Assembly: GCA_947448695.1 (NCBI GenBank)
Contig: CANFOL010000002.1
Span: forward strand, 106,201-170,200
From: Burkholderiaceae bacterium
Lineage (GTDB): Bacteria; Pseudomonadota; Gammaproteobacteria; Burkholderiales; Burkholderiaceae
Direction of reading: 5' to 3'
DNA: 64,000 bases
Made by a program: the position numbers and the translations under genes. The first letter of the stretch is position 1; every line of letters starts with the position of its first letter. Below the pieces are notes generated by a model that saw only the letters and a list, made by a program, of their open reading frames with translations, did not search any database and was not told the DNA's origin. Below, piece by piece: positions 41,279 to 50,530 of this stretch.

Positions 41279-42531
41279 AAACCCATTACCTTTGCATAGT
41301 ATTTATAAAATCCTCTGATCGCAACCTCTGTAATCATATGGTTCGTATCCTCTATTTCTCGCCCCCCCATTTCCAATACAACTTGATGATTATCATAAGG
41401 GAACATCCCCGACTGAGACATGGCTAAGACTTCACTATCATCAACCGACACCAAGCCCGATGGCCCCATCAAGTTTGCTTGACGAACACGCCTTTTAACC
41501 ATCTCCTCACTATCACTTGCATAGCCAAAAAATGTCCAATGCAACTCAAATACCCCAGGGCTTCTAGTAACTATTTGACGCATAGCTAATGTATTAGATT
41601 GTTGTTGAACAATAATATTAGGGAATAAAGTCAACATCACAACACTATTATTTCCAGAAAACTCTTTTACAACATCGAGTAAGTTTGGATCTTCTAATTT
41701 GAAATCATTTCTTAAATTATTTTTCATCTCTTGTGCTGCTTCTGCACTAGCTTGACCAGCTCGCCGACTGATTAAAGCACTATGCCGACCAGTTTCATCC
41801 ATCTCCACCGCAGATTCTTGATCCATTCGAAATAATCCAAATGTCATTAAAAAAACGTGTAAAACACTTGCGTGATAAGGATCTTTAATATTCTCAAACA
41901 TTAACTTCCAATTACAGTCAATGCTCTGTCTTTCATAACCAAGGACTTTTAATTCCCTACCATCAAATACTCGATCAAAGTAACCAAGCATATTAGTGCC
42001 AATATATTCTTCAAATGACTCTACAGAATGATCAAAGCTAGCAAAGATAACGCCATGTCGACTGTGAACTTTTAGGGATCTAACCGAATGCTCATTTAAG
42101 TCAAAATCATCCGGCATTCCACCTTGTTTTTTATATCCTCGTCGAAAGGGTATCCCAACTAATTTGCCTTTGAGATCGTAATTCCACTGATGGTAAGGAC
42201 ATGTGAAGCTTTGTGCATTACCTCTAGACTCTTTACAAAAGGCAACACCTCGATGTGCACAACTATTAGCAATCACATTGATTGAGCCATCTTTATCGCG
42301 CACTACAATTACTGGTCTATCGCCTATCGAAGTTTTTACAAAATCTCCTGGATTAGGAATTTCAGCTTCTAAAGCAACATAGTTCCATGTGGCACCACCG
42401 AATATCTTTTCTTGCTCCCTACGATAAATCTCATCATCGGTATACACCCAAAAAGGAACTCTTGTGGTAGCTCCTTCAGGCCAGCGATAGTCTGAAGGGG
42501 TTCGAGATAATTTTCGCATTACTTGTTCCAC
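41275..42531 (-). CDS. Aromatic-ring-hydroxylating dioxygenase alpha subunit (Rieske)
   Basis: A 418-residue catalytic subunit. The Rieske [2Fe-2S] site is C91-A-H93 with C111-P-Y-H114; the mononuclear iron site is N213 with D217, H220 and H225 in NIKDPYHASVLH, followed by a later Asp. It inserts both atoms of O2 into an aromatic ring, giving a cis-dihydrodiol, and needs electrons from a reductase that is not encoded nearby. The start is a GTG with GGAG 8 bases upstream; an ATG four codons in is an alternative. It follows Bug 5 by 14 bases, like the tphC-tphA2A3 arrangement for terephthalate, but the substrate is unproven. Confidence 0.93.
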   Translation of the reverse strand: MEQVMRKLSRTPSDYRWPEGATTRVPFWVYTDDEIYRREQEKIFGGATWNYVALEAEIPNPGDFVKTSIGDRPVIVVRDKDGSINVIANSCAHRGVAFCKESRGNAQSFTCPYHQWNYDLKGKLVGIPFRRGYKKQGGMPDDFDLNEHSVRSLKVHSRHGVIFASFDHSVESFEEYIGTNMLGYFDRVFDGRELKVLGYERQSIDCNWKLMFENIKDPYHASVLHVFLMTFGLFRMDQESAVEMDETGRHSALISRRAGQASAEAAQEMKNNLRNDFKLEDPNLLDVVKEFSGNNSVVMLTLFPNIIVQQQSNTLAMRQIVTRSPGVFELHWTFFGYASDSEEMVKRRVRQANLMGPSGLVSVDDSEVLAMSQSGMFPYDNHQVVLEMGGREIEDTNHMITEVAIRGFYKYYAKVMGL

Positions 42532-42545
42532 AGATAACTCTCCAT

Positions 42546-43511
42546 TTACTTTGGTAATATGCCAGCTTTTTTAACCGTATTTTTCAATGATTCCGCATCT
42601 TTATCTAAAGCTTTCTTGTAAGCTTCTGAACCTTGCCCTACTGGTTCAACACCAATCAAGGCAAGCTTTTGAATCATATCGGGCTCTTTAACAATTTCGG
42701 CAAATTCAGAATTTAACTTATCAATTGCTACTTGTGGAGTTCCTGGTTTTCCAATTACTCCTAACAAAAATGCATAATCAAAATCTTTAACATCTTGCCC
42801 CATAGGTTTAACGTTTGGTGCTAAAGGAGTTGTATTCGCACTAGCGGAGGCTAATATTCGGACACGATCACTTGCAACAAATCCAGCTAGTGATGGCATC
42901 GCTGCTAAAACACAATCTACCTGGCCTGCAATAACTGCTGGTACGGATTGCCCAGTACCTTTATAGGGTATATGTAATAACTTAATTCCAAAAGCAATTT
43001 GCATTGCTTCAATTGTTAAATGATGTAATGATCCTTCACCAGACGATCCACAACTAATTTCACCAGGCTTACTTTTTGCTAACTGAATAAACTCTTCTAA
43101 ATTCTTGGCAGGGACTTTAGGATTAACTGCAAGAAAAAATGGTGCTTTTGCTACATAAGATATCGGTAAAAAATCCTTCTTGATATCATATGGCACTTTG
43201 CTAAATACAAGTGGCGTTATGGAGAGCATTGCACTATCAGAAAAAATAAAATTATATCCATCAGCTGGTAAATTAATTAACGCCTGTCCTGCATTAATTC
43301 CTCCAGCACCAGGTAAATTATCTATCACAACTGGTTGTCCAACTTTCTCAGACAGTCTTTGCCCAATTCGACGAATCACAATGTCCGGCAAACCCCCAAC
43401 AGCATATGGCACAAGAAACTTGATTGTTCGTGATGGATAAGCCTCTGCACCAAAAGATAAATTAACCTGAATAGCAAGACTTATCCATAGAAAAGCTTTT
43501 AATAATCTCAT
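42546..43511 (-). CDS. Bug family solute-binding protein 5
   Basis: A 321-residue TctC-type binding protein with a signal peptide ending near FGAEA (residue 24). YPSRTIKFLVPYAVGGLPDI is the ligand loop with VGG for PGG, the DGYTLL block is DGYNFIF, and HIPYKGTGQSVPAVIAGQVD is retained. It is the first gene of the operon with the dioxygenase, so it probably binds the aromatic acid that the dioxygenase attacks. Confidence 0.92.
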   Translation of the reverse strand: MRLLKAFLWISLAIQVNLSFGAEAYPSRTIKFLVPYAVGGLPDIVIRRIGQRLSEKVGQPVVIDNLPGAGGINAGQALINLPADGYNFIFSDSAMLSITPLVFSKVPYDIKKDFLPISYVAKAPFFLAVNPKVPAKNLEEFIQLAKSKPGEISCGSSGEGSLHHLTIEAMQIAFGIKLLHIPYKGTGQSVPAVIAGQVDCVLAAMPSLAGFVASDRVRILASASANTTPLAPNVKPMGQDVKDFDYAFLLGVIGKPGTPQVAIDKLNSEFAEIVKEPDMIQKLALIGVEPVGQGSEAYKKALDKDAESLKNTVKKAGILPK

Positions 43512-43568
43512 TGTTAGCCCCCAAATTGTAGTTATATGTATATGTATTTAATGTACATTAAAACATAT

Positions 43569-43790
43569 TTAACGCGAAGGATGTTTTCGCAATGGGTCTA
43601 ATAAGCCCCTTAATTGATTGTGATCTAAGGTAAACATTAACTCGAGTAATTCCCCTAATTCACCTTTAGGAAATCCCTCCCGTGCAAACCATGCCAAATA
43701 ATGCCCAGGTAAATCTGCCAGTTTTCTACCAGCATATTTACCATAAGGCATTTCCCACTCGACTAATTTAATCAGTGATTCTGGCTGCAA
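43569..43790 (-). CDS. DUF3820 family protein
   Basis: A 73-residue protein with EMPYGKYAGRKLADLPGHYLAWFAREGFPKG (only partly quoted as a motif: MPYGKYAG, LPGHYLAWF, FPKGELG), the recognisable DUF3820 pattern, and a C-terminal LRGLLDPLRK. The family's function is unknown; some are annotated as quorum-sensing-regulated factors. The start is a TTG, because an in-frame TAG lies 12 bases upstream and no ATG is available. It is divergent from the DUF1653 gene. Confidence 0.82.
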   Translation of the reverse strand: MQPESLIKLVEWEMPYGKYAGRKLADLPGHYLAWFAREGFPKGELGELLELMFTLDHNQLRGLLDPLRKHPSR

Positions 43791-43834
43791 TGGGAAAAGC
43801 TATCAATGTTAATATGTTCAAAGGAGTAATTCAT

Positions 43835-44044
43835 ATGACAAATAATCAAAAAGTTTTTTTTCCAGGGCAAAAATTACAACACCTTAAAACAGGTGGGTTC
43901 TATCGGATTTTACACCTGGCAAAAATAGAAGCCACTTTAGAAGATGCCTATGTTTATGAAGCACTCATCAACCATACCATTTGGATTAGACCCAAACTGG
44001 AAATGGAGGATGGTCGATTTATTCCTATCCTCGAAAATAATTAG
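43835..44044 (+). CDS. DUF1653 family protein
   Basis: A 69-residue protein starting at the ATG behind AAAGGAG (43820-43826), not at the upstream open-frame start. FPGQKLQHLKTGGFYRIL near residue 9 and VYEALINHTIWIRPKLEMED are the DUF1653 pattern, a small beta-barrel-like domain of unknown function. It is followed 16 bases later by a VOC family gene with its own ribosome site. Confidence 0.82.
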   Translation: MTNNQKVFFPGQKLQHLKTGGFYRILHLAKIEATLEDAYVYEALINHTIWIRPKLEMEDGRFIPILENN

Positions 44045-44060
44045 GCCAAAGGAGACAAAA

Positions 44061-44549
44061 ATGCCACTTCAATTTATGGAACATATTCTGATTTTGACTC
44101 ATGATCCTGAAGCCACTAGGGATTGGTTTTGTAATAACCTTGGCTTTGTAAGTGGATATCATCCTGAATTTGGTTTTCCTGTGTATTGGCTTTATATCGG
44201 CGAACAAGATGTTGTTCATATTGGTAAAGCTAAATTTTCTGATCATCAGAATACCTATCTCAGCACGCCACAGGATCAAGCTAGTCAAGATTATTCTGGT
44301 GGGGGTAGCCTGGGCTCAGGCCGTATCGATCATGTTTGTTTTAACTGCACGGGGATGTTGGAATTTATTGAACGTTTACAAAAAAATGGCGTGGACTTTA
44401 GCGAAAGAAAAGCCCACAACTCCAATTTGTACCAATTGTTCATGCGCGAACCAATTAATGGAATCAAAGTAGAACTCAACTTTTCTGCTCAAGAAGCAAT
44501 CCTTGCGGGTCGAGTTCCTAGCTGGACAGACGAAGGTGCAAAGACTTAA
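44061..44549 (+). CDS. VOC family (glyoxalase/dioxygenase superfamily) protein
   Basis: A 162-residue protein starting at the ATG behind AAAGGAGACA. FMEHILILTHDPEATRDWFC near residue 5 gives the first metal-ligand His, GRIDHVCFNCTG the second half, and NGIKVELNF the conserved Glu, so one complete VOC metal site is present. The reaction may be ring cleavage, isomerisation or glutathione transfer. It overlaps the convergent binding protein gene by 4 bases. Confidence 0.85.
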   Translation: MPLQFMEHILILTHDPEATRDWFCNNLGFVSGYHPEFGFPVYWLYIGEQDVVHIGKAKFSDHQNTYLSTPQDQASQDYSGGGSLGSGRIDHVCFNCTGMLEFIERLQKNGVDFSERKAHNSNLYQLFMREPINGIKVELNFSAQEAILAGRVPSWTDEGAKT

Positions 44550-45298
44550 TCAATCCCAGTTCTCTTGAACAGGGCTTTCGATTTATCTGATTGCAAATAT
44601 TCAATCAATTGCTGAGTTTCTTTGGGGTGCTTTGAGGTTTTCATAACAGCCCCTGAATAATTCGTATAATTTTGATACTCATCCGGCAATGGCCCAGCAA
44701 GGACAACCCCTTTTGACTCATTGAGTTTTATTTCAGCAATTGCACCAAATCCAATTTCATTAGGTGAGCCACGAATCACCCGTTGTATTGCATCATCACC
44801 ATTCACAAATCGTTCAGTTTTACTTTCCAACTTTTCAGATAAGCCGATTTTTTTAAATAGCTGATCCATATATAAACCCGTTGAGGCTTTGTTATAAATC
44901 AGTCGGTCCGCCTGGATCACTGCAGTTCGAAATGACTCAGAAGTATTCATTATTGGAATCGAATTACCTTTTTTTATCATAATCCCAACACCACCTTTAC
45001 CTAAGAGAGCCATCGTTCCCTCTACCAACTTCGCTTGATTTTCTGGTCGATTCATTAAATTAGTAGCTGTCAACATTAAATCGCCCGGAACCTGATCAGT
45101 TAATTTTTGTTGTAACTGTGGGGCAGTGCCGTATTCAATTATTAAACGGTGGCCTGTACTAGTTTCAAAATCTTTTGCCAACTCATGAAAAGCAGCCTCA
45201 TATGGGCCGCCACTAAACACTTTTAATTCAACCGCAAAAGTTGAACTTATCAATGAGGTTAAAAAACTGATCAAAATCGTATGTAAGATTTTTTTCAT
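44546..45298 (-). CDS. ModA-like substrate-binding protein (SBP_bac_11)
   Basis: A 250-residue periplasmic protein with a signal peptide ending at TFA (residue 22). LKVFSGGPYEAAFHELAKDF and IIEYGTAPQLQQKL resemble the start of molybdate/oxyanion-binding proteins, but the ligand residues of true ModA are not clear and no modBC genes are adjacent. Relatives near Bug genes in Burkholderiales are thought to bind organic acids. It follows the cupin gene by 8 bases on the same strand. Confidence 0.8.
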   Translation of the reverse strand: MKKILHTILISFLTSLISSTFAVELKVFSGGPYEAAFHELAKDFETSTGHRLIIEYGTAPQLQQKLTDQVPGDLMLTATNLMNRPENQAKLVEGTMALLGKGGVGIMIKKGNSIPIMNTSESFRTAVIQADRLIYNKASTGLYMDQLFKKIGLSEKLESKTERFVNGDDAIQRVIRGSPNEIGFGAIAEIKLNESKGVVLAGPLPDEYQNYTNYSGAVMKTSKHPKETQQLIEYLQSDKSKALFKRTGID

Positions 45299-45306
45299 AC
45301 TACTCC

Positions 45307-45879
45307 TTAAAAGTGCTTAGCAATCTCTGGGTCAAATTGACCATCAATTAAAACAAACAAAACCTTGCACGGTTTACCTGACCGATTAGCCCAGGCATGG
45401 TTCGTACCCCTCTCGACTAAAAAATCACCCGTTTTCATAAGTCGCTCTTCTTTGTCCAAAACAATATAAATCTCACCTTCCAAAATAAGTGCGTAATCTA
45501 CTGTCTCAGTGCGATGCATCAAAGGATGACCGCCAGATTGATAGGTTGATGCTTTGTTCGTACCCATTGCTCCAAAAGCAGTTTTTGCACCATCGTTATC
45601 GAGTTTCTTTAACCACTCGCCCTCAGGCCCAAATTCAATAATTCTAACGACGGAGCCGTTTTTGGGTGGCTCTAGCTTTAATGGCGCAGATGTGGGATCA
45701 GGATCATTATTAATTGGTACTGGGGTTTCATGCGTAACCCATAAATTAGTTAAATAAAATCCTTCGCGTTTTGGATTCGTATGAACAGAGGGCGCCGCAC
45801 CATCATCAGTAAAAATAGCATTTCCTTGTTCATCATGTCCCGTGACGATTCTTCTAACAAAACCTTTTACATTCTCCAT
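45307..45879 (-). CDS. Cupin domain protein
   Basis: A 190-residue protein with an N-terminal region of about 100 residues and a C-terminal cupin: MHRTETVDYALILEGEIYIV gives motif 1, with fewer His than typical, and LMKTGDFLVERGTNHAW gives motif 2 with one His. Metal binding is therefore uncertain. It is the first gene of a two-gene operon with the ModA-like binding protein. A long gene-free tract lies upstream. Confidence 0.82.
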   Translation of the reverse strand: MENVKGFVRRIVTGHDEQGNAIFTDDGAAPSVHTNPKREGFYLTNLWVTHETPVPINNDPDPTSAPLKLEPPKNGSVVRIIEFGPEGEWLKKLDNDGAKTAFGAMGTNKASTYQSGGHPLMHRTETVDYALILEGEIYIVLDKEERLMKTGDFLVERGTNHAWANRSGKPCKVLFVLIDGQFDPEIAKHF

Positions 45880-45988
45880 GCATAGCCTCTATATTTATTG
45901 TTAATGTATATTAATTACAACTGTAATGGTATTTTTATCATACTCTTTTCGAATATAGTATATCCCCAGTTCACTTGCGAATCAGTCG

Positions 45989-46838
45989 TTAAGAAATCAA
46001 TGCAAGGTTTTTACCAATAACTGTTACGCGTATCATGTTTTCATGAATCAGTGCTTCTATAAATATCCGATAATTTTTTTCAATATCAGATGTTTTAGAG
46101 GGGTCGATAAATTTACCTTGTTTTAATTCATTATCCAATTGAAGAACTTCATGAGATAAATAATTCCCACCAATCAGGGCAACTAACCCCTTTAATGGAT
46201 GGGTGACTGTTCTTACCTCAATCTAATTACCTTTAGTTATCTCTGTATAAAGCTGATCGATAAAATTCGGTATCTCTTGAGTAGCCTATAAAATAACATT
46301 TACCGCTAAACGCCGATCTCCAACAAGTCAAGAAAACATTCCTTTTTTATTATTACCGACAAAAAGTCCACTTACCATTAACTTTTTTAACGGATGTACT
46401 GATATAAATGGGTGAATTTGGACTTCCCTTTTACGCTTTAAAATAATTTCTTTTAATAAGACTAAATCCTTTAACGGGATAGAATCCTCAAAAATTCAAG
46501 TTGACGCCATTACTGCCGATTATTGAAACTACGTCAATTTGAGAAAGTCCCATATTTCGATTTTGTAAAACGTCAGCCATTTCTTTTGTAAACATTATTT
46601 CTAAAATCATCTCATCTTTGAACTTACATTTCATAATTGTATTCACTAAAGTATCTAAAGCCACGAACCAAGTATCAACGGATTGGGAAGTTTGGATAGA
46701 AAGCGTTAGAGTAAGATTTTAGAGTTGGCGCACTCAAGATTCAATTTGAAGTTGCATGTCTTTATGAATAGCTATCAAACCAAAAATAATCATCCCTAAA
46801 ATAAGTCCTTACCCTAGTAAAACAAAAAATTGATACTT
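45989..46838 (-). pseudogene. Decayed Cache-sensor/HPt (hybrid histidine kinase-like) gene
   Basis: Six-frame reading of this tract shows a strongly degraded gene on the minus strand. Near 46830 a transmembrane segment reads GLILGMIIFGLIAIHKDMQL after a stop. Then a Cache-like piece follows: LTLSIQTSQSVDTWFVALDT, later GLSQIDVVSIIGSNGVNLNF. After a frameshift it continues as FEDSIPLKDLVLLKEIILKR. The 3' end reads EVRTVTHPLKGLVALIGG and LSHEVLQLDNELKQGKF, an HPt domain with the phospho-accepting His in HPLKG, and stops at 45989. At least four stops and one or two frameshifts are present, and the kinase core is missing, so it is a deletion-bearing pseudogene. Confidence 0.6.
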
Positions 46839-46956
46839 TTACTATATTTTTTCGGATAAGAAGGGTAAATTCATTGAGATATATGAATAGTCACCTAGCT
46901 ATCATATATGTCACTTAAAAGGAATATCGATATTGAATACAAGCGGGCAATATTGA

Positions 46957-47373
46957 CTACTGTGTTAAAGATACCGTAGGGGGTGGTGTCTGTGGAATAT
47001 ACGCAGAAGATGAATCAGTTTGGATAGGCTTCCATGGTTCCGGGCAACTCGCCACATTAGGATAAAAATTATTTTCCGACTCACAAAAATACCAAATTGA
47101 CGCCTTGGCAAGAGCCGGGGCTGGTACCTGGTAGTTTGATACGGGAGGTGCAGGCACCACAATCGGTTGTTGATAAATCACCGGTGGTGGATATGGTTGA
47201 TAGTAATAAGGCCTTGGATATTGGGAGGCAATCACTGCGCCACCGACAAATCCAACCCCGACACCCCAACCCCAGCGAGGATGGTAATAACGATGGGCAT
47301 GGGCATCAGCTATGGCAGAAAGAGAAGCTAACATGACCAAGGCCGTTAGGATTTGTTTATTGAAGCTTTGCAT
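46957..47373 (-). CDS. Small secreted Tyr/Pro-rich protein
   Basis: A 138-residue protein started at the Met behind GGAG, six codons after the first possible Met. A signal peptide ends at ADAHA (residue 25). The mature part has a Gly-rich hydrophobic stretch (GVGVGFVGGAVIAS), a Tyr/Pro repeat region, and a C-terminal WYFCESENNFYPNVASCPEP pattern with two Cys, which recurs in small envelope proteins of betaproteobacteria. The function is unknown and it probably sits in the envelope. Confidence 0.72.
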   Translation of the reverse strand: MQSFNKQILTALVMLASLSAIADAHAHRYYHPRWGWGVGVGFVGGAVIASQYPRPYYYQPYPPPVIYQQPIVVPAPPVSNYQVPAPALAKASIWYFCESENNFYPNVASCPEPWKPIQTDSSSAYIPQTPPPTVSLTQ

Positions 47374-47523
47374 ATTAAATCTCCAATCCAAGGATACCCC
47401 ATTAGCAAAAGTATAAAATACTTGTCTACTACCCCTATAACGCTTAGTAGTTTGATCAGGTTGACATTTATTTTATAAAAGTTATTTCTCTTCTCTATTG
47501 ATTTCAATTGAGATATCTAGAAC

Positions 47524-48507
47524 TTAATCGATTTTTACATTACTTTTTGCCACTAAAGGTACCCAACGATTAATTTCATCTAGCAAGAATGCCTGTTGGT
47601 CAGCCGCAGATATATTCAACATTCTGCCACCATCTTTTTCAACAAGTGCAATAAATTCTGGATCCTTATTGACTTGCGCTAAGGCTTGACGCAACTTAGC
47701 CACTACCGGCGCTGGGGTATTTGCGGGTGCAAAAATACCAAACCAACTCTCGCCATTGAACTTTGTCAGCCCTGTCTCATTAATAGTGGGTAACTGAGGA
47801 AAAAGTGGTGAGCGTTTTTCTCCAGAGGTGACCAAGCCTTTTAAGCGTCCGGATTGCACAAAAGACTTGGATGCTGCCACATTATCAAAAATCATATCCA
47901 ATCGCCCTGCCATCATTTCTTGGTAAGCTTGTGGCGCCCCTTTAAAAGGGACATGAGTGAGGCTTAAGCCTAACTGATCAGCCAAAATATTCCCCCAAAC
48001 ATGCTGTAAGGTTCCAATCCCAGCAGAACCATAAGTAAATTGTCCCGGCTTGTCTTTCATCAACTTAACCATGTCAGAAAGATTATTGGCCGGTAAATCA
48101 GGTCGAACTGATAAAACAAATGCATTAGCCGAGATATATCCCAGTGGAATGAAATCCTTTAAGGGGTCATAGGGCAAGTTTTTCATCAAGGCCTTATTCA
48201 TGACCATATTAAATAAGCCACCAACTAATAAAGTATAGCCATCAGGTGCGGCTTTTGCTACAAACTCTGTACCAATTAAAGAGCCTGCGCCCGCTTTGTT
48301 TTCTACAAAAGTAGATTGCGGCAATATGTCACTTAACTTTTGCGCTACCTTGCGCCCAATAATGTCAGTCCCACCACCTGGTGCAATAGGAACGATTAAC
48401 TTAATTGGATGGTTTGGAAAATCTCCAGTTTGAGCATATATATTCGAACAACATATAGTTAAAAGTAAAACGGAGATCTGTAGCAAAAAGGATGTTTTGA
48501 TTTTCAT
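47524..48507 (-). CDS. Bug family solute-binding protein 6
   Basis: A 327-residue TctC-type binding protein with a signal peptide ending at IYAQ (residue 26). FPNHPIKLIVPIAPGGGTDI is the ligand loop, PDGYTLLVGG and THVPFKGAPQAYQEMMAGRL the other hallmarks. It lies 18 bases after Bug 7 on the same strand, so two binding proteins are co-transcribed with no enzyme gene in the unit. Confidence 0.92.
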   Translation of the reverse strand: MKIKTSFLLQISVLLLTICCSNIYAQTGDFPNHPIKLIVPIAPGGGTDIIGRKVAQKLSDILPQSTFVENKAGAGSLIGTEFVAKAAPDGYTLLVGGLFNMVMNKALMKNLPYDPLKDFIPLGYISANAFVLSVRPDLPANNLSDMVKLMKDKPGQFTYGSAGIGTLQHVWGNILADQLGLSLTHVPFKGAPQAYQEMMAGRLDMIFDNVAASKSFVQSGRLKGLVTSGEKRSPLFPQLPTINETGLTKFNGESWFGIFAPANTPAPVVAKLRQALAQVNKDPEFIALVEKDGGRMLNISAADQQAFLLDEINRWVPLVAKSNVKID

Positions 48508-48525
48508 TTTTTATTCTAAAAAAAG

Positions 48526-49512
48526 TTAAGGAGCTTTAATACCTGCAGTTTTTACTATTTTTTCATAAAGATCTAGATCTGATTTGATTTCATCATAAAA
48601 AGCTTCTGGCGAAGTCGATGTTACCAAAATACCTAGTCCATTGAGCTTTTCTCTTGCCTGTTCAGAATTTAATATTTCATTGAGGGCTTTATTGATCTGC
48701 AAAATAATAGGCTTTGGAGTTTTGGCAGGAGCTAACAAACCAATCCAAGACATGACAGAAATATCCTTAAAGCCACTTTCTATAAAGGTTGGCACATTGG
48801 GTAAAGCCGAGACACGGTTTTTTGCTGAAACTGCAATAGGCTTTAACTGACCACTATCAATATATTGGGTTGCGCCAGCTAAATTAGTAAATGCTAGTGG
48901 AACATCACCGCCCATCAAACCAATCAAAGCTTGTCCTCCACTTTTATAGGGGATAGCTACTAAATTCGCCTTAGTCTTTTGCTTGAGTAATTCCCCAGCA
49001 ATATGTGGCGTTACCCCGATACCTGATGTCGCATAGGATAAACCTTTAGACTCCTTCATTGATAACGCAATCACCTCTTTTACTGTCTTGGCTGGAAAAC
49101 TTGGATTTGCCAGCAAAATGAGTGCGGCATCGCCAATCTTACCAATTGGTGAAAAATCATTCATTGTGCTAAAGGGAATTTTTTCAAAGATGTGCGGGTT
49201 AATCACTAATGTGCCATCAAAACCCACTAATAATGTATAACCGTCTGGATCAGCTTTTGCAACATAACTTGCCCCTATATTGCCCGAAGCCCCAGCTTTA
49301 TTTTCTGCATACACTTCTACACCTAGCTTTTGAGAGAGTTGTTGAGCAATATAACGCCCACCAATATCAGTAACACCTCCTGGAGCAAAGGGAATAATTA
49401 AATGTATCGGTTTATTCGGAAAATCTTTTCCTTGCGCATGTGCCTGTAATATGGATAAATAACCCAGTAATAGAGTAATAAAACACTTTAATATAATTGA
49501 CAATAAATTCAA
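48526..49512 (-). CDS. Bug family solute-binding protein 7
   Basis: A 328-residue TctC-type binding protein with a signal peptide ending at AHAQ (residue 27). FPNKPIHLIIPFAPGGVTDI, PDGYTLLVGF and AIPYKSGGQALIGLMGGDVP are visible; YKS replaces YKG. The start must be a TTG: AGGGGG lies 5 bases upstream and no ATG occurs in the signal region. It is divergent from Bug 8, with only 40 bases between the two start codons. Confidence 0.92.
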   Translation of the reverse strand: MNLLSIILKCFITLLLGYLSILQAHAQGKDFPNKPIHLIIPFAPGGVTDIGGRYIAQQLSQKLGVEVYAENKAGASGNIGASYVAKADPDGYTLLVGFDGTLVINPHIFEKIPFSTMNDFSPIGKIGDAALILLANPSFPAKTVKEVIALSMKESKGLSYATSGIGVTPHIAGELLKQKTKANLVAIPYKSGGQALIGLMGGDVPLAFTNLAGATQYIDSGQLKPIAVSAKNRVSALPNVPTFIESGFKDISVMSWIGLLAPAKTPKPIILQINKALNEILNSEQAREKLNGLGILVTSTSPEAFYDEIKSDLDLYEKIVKTAGIKAP

Positions 49513-49552
49513 ATTCGCCCCCTACTTTTATAATTTTTAAATCGGAATCATT

Positions 49553-50530
49553 ATGCCTACAATCAACCGAGTTTGGCCCACTTTAATTTTTATCTTTGGC
49601 TTATTACAAGCATTTTATACATCTGCTCAAGAGTATCCAAATAAACCAGTTAAAGTAATCGTACCATTTGCAGTGGGTGGTGGCGCAGATATCGTTGCAA
49701 GACTCGTATTTCAGAAATTATCGATCCGTTTAGGGCAATCTTTTGTCATTGATAATAGAGGCAGCGCAGGAGGTATCGCCGGAACTGATGCCGTTGCGAA
49801 AGCTAGCCCAGATGGCTATACCCTACTCCTTGGACAAACTGGCCCCAATGCAATTAATCCATCTTTATTTCCTCAAGTTCCTTATGATCCTGAAAAAGAT
49901 TTTTCACCGATTATTCAACTGACGAGTTATCCATACTTAATCGCAATGAATAATCAAATTCCAGTAAAAAATCTTCAGGAATTTATCCAGTCAGCTAAAA
50001 ATAATCCTGAAAAATATTCTTTTAGTACTGCTGGAAAAGGTAGCTCTGCGCAAATAGCTGCTGAACTATTTATGCGGACTACGCAAATAAAAATGATTCA
50101 TATCCCTTACAAGGGTGCTGGACCAGCCTTGATTGATGCAATGGCAGGTGTTGTAAGTCTTACTTTTGGTGATGCCGGATCAAGTACTCCCATGGTGCAA
50201 TCGAATCGAATTAAAGGTCTCGCAGTGACAAGTAAAAATCGCTCGAAACTTTTACCTCAAGTTCCCACAGTGGCAGAATCTGGTTATCCAGGATTTGAAG
50301 CTGTGGCATGGCACGCAGTCTTAGCGCCAGCTAAAACGCCTCCAGCGATTATCAATAAACTAAACGTAGAACTCAATGAAGTGCTTAAAGATCAAGAGAT
50401 TCGTGAAAAACTTTTGAGCAATGGTATAGAAATCGTCGGCGGTAGCACCAAAGAATTTACAGACTATATTCACTCAGAAATTCTTAATTATAAAAAAATT
50501 ATTCAGGAAGCCAATATTAAGATTGATTAA
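49553..50530 (+). CDS. Bug family solute-binding protein 8
   Basis: A 325-residue TctC-type binding protein with a signal peptide ending at TSAQ (residue 26). YPNKPVKVIVPFAVGGGADI, PDGYTLLLGQ and HIPYKGAGPALIDAMAGVVS are visible. Its 3' end overlaps the convergent PrpD-like gene by 14 bases. The ligand may be related to that of PrpD, but the two are not co-transcribed. Confidence 0.92.
   Translation: MPTINRVWPTLIFIFGLLQAFYTSAQEYPNKPVKVIVPFAVGGGADIVARLVFQKLSIRLGQSFVIDNRGSAGGIAGTDAVAKASPDGYTLLLGQTGPNAINPSLFPQVPYDPEKDFSPIIQLTSYPYLIAMNNQIPVKNLQEFIQSAKNNPEKYSFSTAGKGSSAQIAAELFMRTTQIKMIHIPYKGAGPALIDAMAGVVSLTFGDAGSSTPMVQSNRIKGLAVTSKNRSKLLPQVPTVAESGYPGFEAVAWHAVLAPAKTPPAIINKLNVELNEVLKDQEIREKLLSNGIEIVGGSTKEFTDYIHSEILNYKKIIQEANIKID

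Noticed and set aside
43775..44060. Longer open frames upstream of the DUF1653 and VOC genes
   Set aside because: Both genes have strong AAAGGAG-type sites before internal ATGs (43835 and 44061) that give family-typical lengths.
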